7,555 bases of DNA from an uncultured Clostridia bacterium (GTDB lineage Bacteria > Bacillota > Clostridia > Christensenellales > Borkfalkiaceae). This document shows positions 1 through 7,535 of the stretch, one piece after another. Numbering within the stretch: position 1 is the stretch's first letter; each line of letters opens with the position of its first letter. Location of the stretch: the NCBI GenBank assembly GCA_947177825.1, contig CAMWWA010000057.1, forward strand, positions 1 through 7,555. The letters run 5' to 3'. The translations under genes were made by a program, and so were the position numbers. The notes beneath the pieces were generated by a model. That model did not search any database, was not told where the DNA came from, and saw only the letters and a list, made by a program, of their open reading frames with translations.

Positions 1-3000
1 GCGCGGGGCAGAGTGCGAACGCTCTTTCACCCATTGCGGTTACCGCGGGGATATTCACGGTCGTAAGGCTTGCGCTGCGCCAGAACGCCTCTCTGCCTAT
101 GGTCTTTACGCTTGCGGGCAAATCGAGCGAGGTTATTGCAGTGCGCTGGAACGCCCTTGCGCCTATTTCTTCAAGCTGCGAGCCTTCTGCAAATTCTATG
201 CTTGCAAGCTTGCCGCAGTCCGCAAACGCGGCAGCCCCTATTTTCTTTACGCTTGCGGGTATCGTTATCGTTGCAAGCGAAGTGCCCGTAAACGCGTTAT
301 CCGCTATTTCCGTCAAGCCGACGGGCAGCGATATTGCTTTAAGACCTTCCAGTCCGTAGAACGCACCCGCGCCTATCTTGGTTATACCCGTAAGAACTAT
401 TTCGTTCACGCTTTCATCCATAATGCTACCCGAGAAAGCGTTGGGACCGATAACGGTTACGCCGGCAGGCATAACGAAGTCCGCATCTATAAACTTGGGA
501 GCAAGATACAGCGTGTCGCCCGAAACTATAGCGCCGTTCATATCCGGCACATTCTGGAAGACGTCGCAGCCGAGCTGCGGGTGGAACGTATCCGCGTCAA
601 ACGCGGGAAGCTTGGTGCAGTTGCGGAAGCCGTAGTCGCCTACCGAGTGTATTCCGTTGCCGTTCACCGTGAATTCCGCAAGTTTGGAACAGCCCGCAAA
701 CGCATACGCGCCTATCTGAACGTCATCGGCGTTTATGGTCACCTTAGCAAGTTCCGTACAGCCGTAGAACGCGCCGTCGGGTATGCGTGAGCAATTTATT
801 TCCACTTCCTTCAACGCCGTGCAGCCTGCAAACATATAGTTGCCGAGCGCGGTGTTTTCGCCTATGGTAACCTTCGAAAGCTTTGTGCAGCCTGAAAACA
901 GATATCCGTCGGCAATGTGCAGTTCGGTCAGGTCTACCGATTCAAGCGCCGTGCAGCCTGCAAAAGTCTGCGCGTGAGCGGTACCTACCGCAGTCAGCTT
1001 AATTATTTCTTTAAGTGCGGTACAATCAGTGAATACGTCTCTGTCGAGAGTGAACACCTTACAGTTGGACAAGTCCACCGTGGTAAGCGCCGTGCAGCCT
1101 TCGAACGCGTTGCGCTCGATAAGCGTGAGCGACGCATCGGCAGGCTCTATTTTATCTTCGGAAATAAAGCAAATCTTCTTGAGGTTCGTACAGCCCTTAA
1201 ACGCCCTTTGACTTATTTTCGTAACGCTCTTGGGGATTATTACCACTTCAACGTTGAGGTTATCTTCGAACGCTTCCTCGCCTATTTCCGTCATAGCCTT
1301 GTCGGTGGGTATCTTAAGCACGCGCACGTTGTTCAAGGTCTCTCCGCCTATAACGACGCCGTTTTTAAGTTCGCCGCCGCCACCGCGGTATTTGGAAAGC
1401 GTTCCGCCGTTCATCGTGTAGGGGTCTACGATAGTGAGAACCACCCTGGCGCTGCACGAAGGATAACCCTCCGCGGTTGCGGTTATCGTGACCATCTTAA
1501 CGGTGTCGCCCTCGTAAAGGACTTCAACGTTGCCATTCTGGTCTACCGTTGCCAGATTTGCGTCGGAAGTAGTCCAGACGAAGTTGAGGTCTTCAACGGG
1601 ATAATACCAGGGGTCACATTTGATTTCCAGACTGATTTTCTGCGCGGAGTTTACCCTGACGATGCCCGAAGCCTGTACGGGGGTATCCGCGTAATTTATC
1701 ATAGTGCCGAAGGATACCGAGGGAACCCTGAGCGTTCTGTCGCTCTCGGTTACGGTTACCCTTATCATTTGAGTCTTGCCGTTTCCGCCCGTTGCGGTTA
1801 CGGTTGCGGTGCCCGCGGACACGCCGAAGATTTCACCGTTCTTTACCTGAACCGTATCGGGGTTGGTGGTGCGCCATACGAAGTTGGAGATATTCGCACT
1901 GCCTATATTTTCGATTGAAAGCTTGGTAGCCGTATTCTTGGCAATGGTTATCTTGTCGCCCTGCGCAATTTTGAAATCGGTAGGACACAAATTGGTTTCC
2001 GCAAGATTGGGCGACGTATCTATGGCATACACGTTGTGGTTGAGTGCGTAGTCGTCAATCTCGACGAACAGCCTGCCCTTATACGTTTCGTAGAATTCGG
2101 TTACGTCAATCGATACGGTGTTGGTCGTATTCTTCTTGGGATTGATTATAGGCGTAATATATTCGGTTGCAAGCTTGAGCGACTGGGTTTCGGTCGAATC
2201 GGCGTATTCCGAATAGCACAGTATTACCGCCTGGGGATAGTGGTTGTCGTATATATCGAGGTCAAGATAGATTTTCTGACTCTCTTTGCCGCTTTCGTCC
2301 TTGCGGTCCTGATATCTTACGCGGCTGTCGACGAGGATGGGCGCTTCGTAGTCGATATAGAAATTCATCGAGAACACGTTGTCCTGATATACGCCCAGCT
2401 TATTGCCCTTTTCGTCGGTCGTCGTGCCGTTCTTGTAGTCGTCGTAGCTGAAATAGAACTCGAAGTCCATTCTGTACTTGCCGTTGGCGGGCAAGCCCAT
2501 TTCGTCGCTGCGTAGTTCCAAAAGCACCTGCGCGGGTATGGAGCTTCCACCCGAAGCGGTCGCCTTGCCTACCCTGTAAATTTCCCTTACTTCATTGCCG
2601 TCGGCGTCGGGGACTATTTCGCCCGTATCGACGTTGGTAAGCTTATAGGTCACAACCTCGGCGTTTCTTAAAAGTCCTGCGTACAGCGCCTTGATGCCCG
2701 TCGTAGTCAGATAGTTGTTGTTATCCGACGCGCTTACGAAATCGTTGAAACGGGATATGGATATGTGCTCCTCGTCGGTATACACGTAATCGGCGGTGTG
2801 CTCCTTGGCTTCGTCCTGAAGATAGAGGAACGAACCGAGGGGAATGGTCATACGCTCGTTATAGTAGTAACCGTAAGCCTGGGTTGCCCACACTCTGGGC
2901 TGTTTTCTGTCCTCGTCCTTTAACGAGGTATCCTTGGCGTCGGCGGCTATTTCGAAGCAGTCCAAATCGAGCATGGGCGCGGATTTCCAGTCGCCGTAGA

Positions 3001-5686
3001 AGCCCATGAACGGCAAGGTCAAATCGCACTGGGCTCCGTCGCCTTTAAGCTGCAGGAAGCCTTCCACAAACATACCGTTTTTGAACGTGTCGTCAAGATA
3101 TTTCTTTTCCGCATTGGTAAGCTTGAGCGTAACTTCTATTTTCTTGCTTTCGCCTGCGGAAACGTTGAAAGCGCCGCCTTCCGCAACCGCCTCGCCGCCC
3201 ACAGTCCAGGTGGCGTCGTCGCCGAACAGATACGCCTTTTCGGCAACCGACTTGCCGTCCGCGCCCAGCGTTTCGGTCATGAATATACTGTTCGTTCTGA
3301 ACGAGAGCGTGGAAGAACCGAAGTTTTTAACGTAGAACTTAATCGTGTATTCGCCTTTCTTTGCGGGGTCGTCGCCGAGCTCCGCCTTAGGTCTGCCGGC
3401 GTCCTCGCACATATTGTCCGCATCGTCGGTGTACAGATATGCGTTGGTTGAGTACACGTTTTTCAAAGTCGCAAGTCCCGCGCCCTGTTTTCTGGGTGAA
3501 TAGGGAAGCTTGTACTGGTCGTAAACGAGCGTAGCCGTACTCATCATAATATTGTTGGTGAGTTTGGTCAGCGCAATCTCGTCGTTATCGGTAGTGCCCT
3601 CCCAGAGCGCCTGCTTCTGGTTTTTCAAATAGCCCTTGAAGATTGCCGCAAAACCGGCAAGGTTGGGGCACGCCATGGACGTACCGCTCATCTCGTCGTA
3701 GCCGCCGGCAACGGTTGAAGTTATTTCGCCGCCGTGCGAAGTGATATCGGGTTTAAGCTTCAAATCGGGCGTGGAACCCCAGGACGAATAGTCGTTCATG
3801 AACGGTCCCGCAAGGTACGACCTGTCAATCGTTATGGTACCAGTGGTTTTTCTTGTCGAGCCCGAACCGGTAAGCTTGAGTCCCGCGTCCATATTTACGG
3901 AAACTGCGGGGATACGGGTTTCCAGGTCGCCGAGCGACATTCTTATCGAACCCGAAACGTTGTTGTAAACAATAATCGCGTCCGCGCCGTTAGCCATTGC
4001 CGTTTCAATCTTGCTCTTGAAGGAAGTGCTGCCGCGCTTTACTACCGCTATTACTTTTCCGTAGGTGCCCTTGTCGGCAATCTCCCTCTTGATATTCGTG
4101 GTGTAGTCGCCCGCGTCGCCCGTACCGGGAACGACGACGTATTTGAAAGTCGCGCTCGTCTTGTAATCAGGCTTGGTCGGGTCGTCGCCGAGCAAATCGT
4201 TGATAAAGTTGTATGCGTCCGAGTCCTCGTTGCGCGATTCCTCGTAATATATTGCGTCGCCGCCCGTCAGTGTCATACCGCTGTACGTTGCGTTGGCAAG
4301 CATATAGGAGGAACGCTGACCGTTGATACTTGCAACCGACATTGCGCCCGTAAAGGTTGAAGGCGCGCCGACCGTACCCGAATCGGGGTTGGTTGCGAGG
4401 TTGGTACCGAACGCACTGCCGTAGCCTGCGGAAAATTCGTTACTTGCCGCAACTATGAGCGATATACCCTGTTCCTCTATCTTTTCGTAAACGGCTTTCA
4501 TGAGCCGTCCTTCGTCGTCCAGCGCCAGCGAGCTTGTCGAGAAGCCCGAGCTGGTACCCAGCGACATATTTATAACGTCTACGTTGAGGTTGCAGCAGTC
4601 CTCGAGCGCGTCGAGAATATCAACCGCCTCCGCACCGCCTATTTCGTTGGATTCGAGATTGTCCGAGAACACCTTGCAGATAACGAGCTGCGCTTCGGGC
4701 GCAACGCCGCGGAATTTAATTGCGTTACCGTCGGCGTCCGTTTCTATATAGCCGTCCTTATTGGTATAGCTGTCCGCTTTACCCGCAACTATACCCGCAA
4801 CGTGCGTGCCGTGCTGCGAATAGGAAGGATATACGTCCGTATCGCGGTCGGCGTAGTCGTAGGCAAAGGGAACCTTGATATTGACGTAGACGTCCGAAAC
4901 CGTAGCTCCCGTCTTTTCCGCCGTGAAGTCCTTGCCGTCCATAAGCTCGGCGATATTCGCTTTTGTAAATCTCGCGCCCGTCTTGCTCTCCTCTTCCATC
5001 TGGTCGGGGCTGAACGCGGGGTGCGTGTAGTCAAGACCGGTATCGAGTACGGCTACCGTCATACCCTTGCCGTTGCCGTGCTTCAGGTATTCGGAGGAAT
5101 CGTAAATACCGCTGGCATATATGTTGCTGTAATTTTCCTGCGCTCCGTCGGAAGCCGCGATAGCCTCGGGGCGCGCGTAGGTCGAGCCTACGGTTACGAT
5201 CGAAACGCCCGATATGCCCCTGATAGTATTTACAGCCGAAAGCTTGACGTCGATTGCAACGGCGTTGGCTATTGTCGAATAGTTGCTCCTTAACGTATAG
5301 CTGACGCCCGACCTTTTGAGTTTGTTCAAAAAGCCCGACTGCTCCCTTTCGATGTCGGCTTTAGCCTGCCTTTCCCCGACGTCGCGGTCGGATACGGCGC
5401 CGCCTTCCAGAGTGACGATAAGCGTACGGGTTACGTTGGAATAATCTGCGGAAGCGCCGTCGTTTTTGATTACGTTCTTATTGAGATTATCCAGCTTTAT
5501 CTGCGATAAATCAACCTTGCCGTTAACGTTTTCAAAGTTCAGGCTGCGGACGTCGGAAGCCTGCGCCGCGGTATTTTTACCCGCGAACGCAAATACCTGC
5601 CCCGCTATTAAACTTGCGGACATTACCGCCGTAAGCCCTATGCACGCCGCCTTGCGGCAGACTGCCTTGCGTGATTTGATTTTCAT
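1..5686 (-). CDS. Partial secreted subtilisin-family (S8, C5a peptidase/lactocepin-like) protease with PA, Fn3-like, Big_2 and BspA-type LRR domains (C-terminus outside window)
   Basis: One frame is open from ATG 5686 to the left edge: 1,895 full codons, with no stop or frameshift found on reading through line by line. Residues 1-33 are a Sec signal peptide: basic start (MKIKSRK), hydrophobic core and likely V-F-A cleavage. Residues about 86-173 look like an inhibitor-I9 propeptide. The S8 domain (about 180-745) has Asp215 in VAVLDTG, His292 in HGTHVAG, oxyanion Asn416 in IVAASN and Ser670 in GTSMACP, so it should be an active endopeptidase. A PA domain is inserted between His and Ser (about 500-615; GKVIAVVKRG, IIVYNN, IPAVSV). 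Fn3-like/beta-sandwich domains follow (about 746-1234, with the GFYGDW signature ending at Trp900). Then come two Big_2 domains (1235-1422) and at least 18 BspA-type LRR units (1457 onward). Known relatives (C5a peptidase, lactocepin) cleave extracellular proteins at the cell surface. The LRR part may bind ligands or a surface. Substrate and anchoring are unknown because the C-terminus is missing. Confidence 0.96.
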   Translation of the reverse strand, partial: MKIKSRKAVCRKAACIGLTAVMSASLIAGQVFAFAGKNTAAQASDVRSLNFENVNGKVDLSQIKLDNLNKNVIKNDGASADYSNVTRTLIVTLEGGAVSDRDVGERQAKADIEREQSGFLNKLKRSGVSYTLRSNYSTIANAVAIDVKLSAVNTIRGISGVSIVTVGSTYARPEAIAASDGAQENYSNIYASGIYDSSEYLKHGNGKGMTVAVLDTGLDYTHPAFSPDQMEEESKTGARFTKANIAELMDGKDFTAEKTGATVSDVYVNIKVPFAYDYADRDTDVYPSYSQHGTHVAGIVAGKADSYTNKDGYIETDADGNAIKFRGVAPEAQLVICKVFSDNLESNEIGGAEAVDILDALEDCCNLNVDVINMSLGTSSGFSTSSLALDDEGRLMKAVYEKIEEQGISLIVAASNEFSAGYGSAFGTNLATNPDSGTVGAPSTFTGAMSVASINGQRSSYMLANATYSGMTLTGGDAIYYEESRNEDSDAYNFINDLLGDDPTKPDYKTSATFKYVVVPGTGDAGDYTTNIKREIADKGTYGKVIAVVKRGSTSFKSKIETAMANGADAIIVYNNVSGSIRMSLGDLETRIPAVSVNMDAGLKLTGSGSTRKTTGTITIDRSYLAGPFMNDYSSWGSTPDLKLKPDITSHGGEITSTVAGGYDEMSGTSMACPNLAGFAAIFKGYLKNQKQALWEGTTDNDEIALTKLTNNIMMSTATLVYDQYKLPYSPRKQGAGLATLKNVYSTNAYLYTDDADNMCEDAGRPKAELGDDPAKKGEYTIKFYVKNFGSSTLSFRTNSIFMTETLGADGKSVAEKAYLFGDDATWTVGGEAVAEGGAFNVSAGESKKIEVTLKLTNAEKKYLDDTFKNGMFVEGFLQLKGDGAQCDLTLPFMGFYGDWKSAPMLDLDCFEIAADAKDTSLKDEDRKQPRVWATQAYGYYYNERMTIPLGSFLYLQDEAKEHTADYVYTDEEHISISRFNDFVSASDNNNYLTTTGIKALYAGLLRNAEVVTYKLTNVDTGEIVPDADGNEVREIYRVGKATASGGSSIPAQVLLELRSDEMGLPANGKYRMDFEFYFSYDDYKNGTTTDEKGNKLGVYQDNVFSMNFYIDYEAPILVDSRVRYQDRKDESGKESQKIYLDLDIYDNHYPQAVILCYSEYADSTETQSLKLATEYITPIINPKKNTTNTVSIDVTEFYETYKGRLFVEIDDYALNHNVYAIDTSPNLAETNLCPTDFKIAQGDKITIAKNTATKLSIENIGSANISNFVWRTTNPDTVQVKNGEIFGVSAGTATVTATGGNGKTQMIRVTVTESDRTLRVPSVSFGTMINYADTPVQASGIVRVNSAQKISLEIKCDPWYYPVEDLNFVWTTSDANLATVDQNGNVEVLYEGDTVKMVTITATAEGYPSCSARVVLTIVDPYTMNGGTLSKYRGGGGELKNGVVIGGETLNNVRVLKIPTDKAMTEIGEEAFEDNLNVEVVIIPKSVTKISQRAFKGCTNLKKICFISEDKIEPADASLTLIERNAFEGCTALTTVDLSNCKVFTLDRDVFTDCTALKEIIKLTAVGTAHAQTFAGCTALESVDLTELHIADGYLFSGCTKLSKVTIGENTALGNYMFAGCTALKEVEINCSRIPDGAFYGCTELAKVTINADDVQIGAYAFAGCSKLAEFTVNGNGIHSVGDYGFRNCTKLPAFDADTFHPQLGCDVFQNVPDMNGAIVSGDTLYLAPKFIDADFVMPAGVTVIGPNAFSGSIMDESVNEIVLTGITKIGAGAFYGLEGLKAISLPVGLTEIADNAFTGTSLATITIPASVKKIGAAAFADCGKLASIEFAEGSQLEEIGARAFQRTAITSLDLPASVKTIGREAFWRSASLTTVNIPAVTAMGERAFALCPA
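2..1318 (-). repeat. BspA-type (LRR_5) leucine-rich repeat array, at least 18 units, continuing past the window
   Basis: The units follow I-G-x-x-A-F-x-G-C-T-x-L-x-x-V-x-I. Counted by the conserved Phe, they fall at residues 1473, 1496, 1528, 1552, 1575, 1597, 1619, 1640, 1663, 1687, 1710, 1751, 1776, 1799, 1821, 1846, 1868 and 1890. The usual pitch is 21-25 residues. Two steps are longer: 32 residues (1496 to 1528, an acidic insertion) and 41 residues (1710 to 1751, a non-LRR island). Units 2-10 mostly carry the G-C-T-x-L form. Units after the island mostly lose the Cys and carry an IPxSVxxIG form. BspA-type LRRs in other bacteria and in Trichomonas take part in adhesion to host proteins and cells. 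A binding role here is inference. Confidence 0.93.
815..964 (-). repeat. 18-base exact direct repeat within the LRR coding region
   Basis: The plus-strand sequence cgccgtgcagcctgcaaa occurs exactly at 815-832 and 947-964, 132 bases (44 codons, two LRR units) apart. A 13-base part of it recurs at 1088-1100. It encodes the F-A-G-C-T-A core on the minus strand. The repeats keep frame, so recombination between them would delete or add whole LRR units. Confidence 0.8.
1421..1984 (-). other. Two Big_2 (bacterial Ig-like group 2) domains
   Basis: Unit one (residues about 1235-1316) shows the classic Big_2 pattern: FVWRTTNPDTVQVKNG, then GVSAGTATVTAT and a closing RVTVTES strand. Unit two (about 1320-1422) repeats it as FVWTTSDANLATVDQNG, then VTITATAEG and VVLTIVDP. 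The second is longer, with an extra N-terminal strand region. Such domains usually act as stalks or adhesion modules in surface proteins. Here they separate the protease from the LRR region. Confidence 0.88.
1985..3451 (-). other. Fn3-like and beta-sandwich stalk after the protease domain
   Basis: Residues about 746-1234 link the catalytic domain to the Ig-like domains. The first part (about 770-905) looks like the Fn3-like domain that follows the S8 domain in C5a peptidase and lactocepin, including a YTIKFYVKNFG strand pair and the closing LPFMGFYGDW signature. The rest (about 906-1234) is beta-rich. It contains a YEAPILVDS...YLDLDIYDN segment similar to the bacterial Ig/Fn3-type modules of the same protease group. 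Boundaries are approximate. Confidence 0.7.
3452..5149 (-). other. S8 subtilisin catalytic domain with inserted PA domain
   Basis: The domain spans about residues 180-745 and holds a complete catalytic set: Asp215 (GAT at 5042-5044), His292 (CAC at 4811-4813), oxyanion Asn416 (4439-4441) and Ser670 (TCC at 3677-3679). The Asp-His spacing (77 residues) and His-Ser spacing (378 residues) are much larger than in bacillar subtilisin. They suit the C5a peptidase/lactocepin branch, in which a PA domain sits between His and Ser. The PA segment lies at roughly 3840-4190. It carries the KRG...F..K...A...GA..II.YNN pattern of PA domains, which usually modulate substrate access. Confidence 0.93.
5588..5686 (-). 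other. Sec signal peptide of the protease
   Basis: Residues 1-33 show a basic N-region (Lys2, Lys4, Arg6, Lys7, Arg11, Lys12), a hydrophobic core (about residues 13-28) and a likely signal peptidase I site after V31-F32-A33, with A33-F-A35 as an alternative. Cys10 and Cys15 do not form a lipobox, so this is not a lipoprotein signal. Confidence 0.85.
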
Positions 5687-5691
5687 CTATT

Positions 5692-5696
5692 CCTCC
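5692..5696 (-). promoter_or_regulatory. Shine-Dalgarno GGAGG for the protease gene
   Basis: GGAGG lies five bases upstream of the ATG at 5684-5686 (TGGAGGAATAG-ATG). It fixes this ATG as the start, in agreement with the signal peptide that begins immediately after it. Confidence 0.9.
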
Positions 5697-5699
5697 AGA

Positions 5700-5716
5700 G
5701 CGTCCCGGGCGGACGC
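5700..5716 (-). promoter_or_regulatory. Intercistronic GC-rich hairpin just upstream of the protease ribosome binding site
   Basis: Read on the minus strand, GCGTCC-GCCCG-GGACGC forms a perfect 6-base-pair stem with a 5-base loop, and a flanking G-T pair could extend it. Its 3' arm ends three bases before GGAGG. No T-run follows, so it does not look like an intrinsic terminator. A role in mRNA processing, in stabilising the upstream transcript, or in tuning access to the ribosome binding site is possible but unproven. I see no clear -35/-10 pair in the 49-base gap. Confidence 0.45.
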
Positions 5717-5735
5717 CTACGAAAATGTGTGTTGC

Positions 5736-7535
5736 TTAAATTTCGACTATAGTGAGGTAAGTGTACATACCGCTGTTTATTATGGTGCCTTTATACTTTT
5801 TCATAGTAGTTATATCGGTAAGCACTACTTCGTTGTCGCCGGTAATTGCATAGGTATACGCCTTAACCAGCTGGTCGCCGTCTTTTTTCCATAGCGTTGA
5901 AACGCCGTCGAAAATAAAGTGCAGGTCACGGTTGTCGGATAAAACGACTTCCTTCTCATACAATGCGTCGGGAGTTGTCAGGCAATAATAATTATCGTCC
6001 TTACCGTAACAACCGTCGGTGCGGCTAGATTCGATAAAGAGCGCGCTGCCGACTTTGTTGATATCCTTTATATAGGGAACACCCAACGAATTCAACTTGT
6101 ACTTATAACTGGTCTTTTCACCGTTAGCATCGGTAAACGTCGCCGTGCCGCTTCCATAGAAGCAATTGCCCAGACCGTCGAACGTCCAACTTGTTCCGTC
6201 GTTCAAATAATCATACGTACCTTTAACTTCATCGATTAGCACCGCCTTTATGCCGTTGTACGTGCCCTTCCATTGGTCTACGAGAGAAGTCCTGATGCAG
6301 TTGTAAGTCAAATCGCCCTGCTTTATGCTGATTTCATTGCTTCCCAGAAGGCTGAGTCTGGTTACTATCCTTTCACCGCCGATTTCCTCGGTATAGGAAA
6401 GCGTAACGGAGGACGCGTCGAAAGAGGGGTTGAACACGAAGTCGAACGTGCCCGTAATTTTGGGGTCGGAACAGGTTACCTTTGCTTTAAAGGAGCCGCC
6501 CACCTCTTCTACGGTGAGATAATAATCGCTACCCGATATCTGCCATTCGCCCGCAAATCCCGACTTGAAAACGAGAGTTTTTGAACCGAGAGTAAATCCG
6601 CTTGCCGTAGGCGTGAGAGTTTCACCCCCGACGGTTACCGAGCTTCCGTTAACCGTATAGGTAAGCTCCGTTCCGCCCGATACCTTCACGGTGCCGTTCA
6701 GGTAACCCTTACCGTCAAACTCGTATTTCGTATCGCCCTCGTACAAAGTCACGCCGTACCAGTTATCGCGTCTTGCAAGCTGAGTATCGCCCGATAAGGA
6801 TATAACAGCCAAGCCCGTAAGTTCGTCCAGACGCAGCGCGTAGGTTTCACCGCCTACAGTTACCGTGCCGCCCGTCAAATCGTCAAGCGAGTAAGTTCCC
6901 CTTGAAATTGCGCCGTTGGCAGCCGTTATGGTTACTTCGGCTTCGCCCGAAGCGCTCATGCCGTCGAAAGTAATCGTATCTATTTGCGCCGAATTGCTTA
7001 CCCAGGTGCCCTTGAAATTGTCGTACAGACAGAAGTCCGCCTGCAGGTAGTAAGCCGAGTTGTGCATCGAGTAGAACATACCGCTCGCCTTGCCGTCCTC
7101 CGGATTGAAAGTAAGTTCGCCGTAGCTGCGGTCGTCAACGAACAGTCTTATGCTTGTGCCGTAGGAATCGGTCATTACGTCGTACTGGGCGTTCAGGCTT
7201 GTAACCTTGTTGCCGACGTATGAAATGGTTGCGTAGCCGTAACCGTTTCTGCCTATACCCTCAAGGGTAAGCTCTATACTCTCCTTTTCATAACCGAAAT
7301 ACCAGGTGCCCGTGAAGCCGTCGCTGAGGTAATACTCTTTGCCGTTGATTTCAAGAACGCCTTTTTCGTTTATGGTTGCCTTATAGGCAGTGCTGTCTAT
7401 GCTGAAGTTGCCCTCGGAATCGTAGTCCACGCTTTCGACAACGCCGCCCGCCGTATATTTAACCTCTCCGAATCCGTTAAAATCGAACGAGACGTCGGAA
7501 TTTGCCGTCGTACTACATACGCCCGCAAAGCAGTC
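5736..7535 (-). repeat. Six or more diverged ~70-100 residue beta-rich repeats within the upstream gene
   Basis: Units begin near 7535 (DCFAGV), 7322 (DGFTGTW), 7022 (DNFKGTW), 6767 (DNWYGVT), 6563 (SGFAGEW) and 6278 (DQWKGTY). These are visible residues 7, 78, 178, 263, 331 and 426. A last unit of about 78 residues (from about residue 528) lacks the opening motif. It keeps an FDG turn, a Y-T-Y strand and a closing LTI strand. Spacing between openings is irregular (71, 100, 85, 68 and 95 residues), so these are old, diverged domain repeats and not a fresh tandem duplication. I saw no long exact DNA repeat between units. A structure prediction would show whether each unit is a closed barrel, a sandwich or a propeller blade. 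Confidence 0.65.

Noticed and set aside
1..1318. The regular repeats as a CRISPR array or mobile element
   Set aside because: The periodicity is about 66-72 bases, is imperfect, stays in frame and encodes BspA-type LRR units. There are no spacers or terminal inverted repeats.
917..1918. A 333-codon open frame on the plus strand
   Set aside because: It lies entirely opposite the Big_2 and LRR coding region, which has clear domain patterns on the minus strand. The translation is rich in Arg, Val and Tyr with no recognisable motif. It is a shadow produced by codon bias and the repeats.
2036..5293. Several plus-strand open frames of 80-210 codons (for example 2036-2515, 3734-4360 and 4802-5293)
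   Set aside because: All are antisense to the verified protease frame, have no family resemblance and no credible ribosome binding site pattern as a group.
5700..5716. Intrinsic terminator between the two genes
   Set aside because: The stem is GC-rich but is followed by TCTGGAGGAATAG, not a T-run, and it sits right at the next gene's ribosome binding site.
5760..5830. Possible promoter for the protease gene inside the 3' end of the upstream gene (TTACCG and TATAAA on the minus strand)
   Set aside because: The spacing between the two hexamers is about 20 bases, and the -35 match is poor. AT-rich words like this are expected by chance.
5431..5894. Plus-strand open frame at 5466-5894 spanning the gap between the two genes
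   Set aside because: It overlaps the start of the protease gene and the end of the upstream gene, both well supported. Its translation shows no domain or signal.
7428..7430. GTG at 7430 as the start codon of the upstream gene
   Set aside because: The frame continues without a stop to the window edge, and another repeat-like unit (DCFAGV, then FDFNGFGEV) precedes this codon. It is most likely an internal Val.
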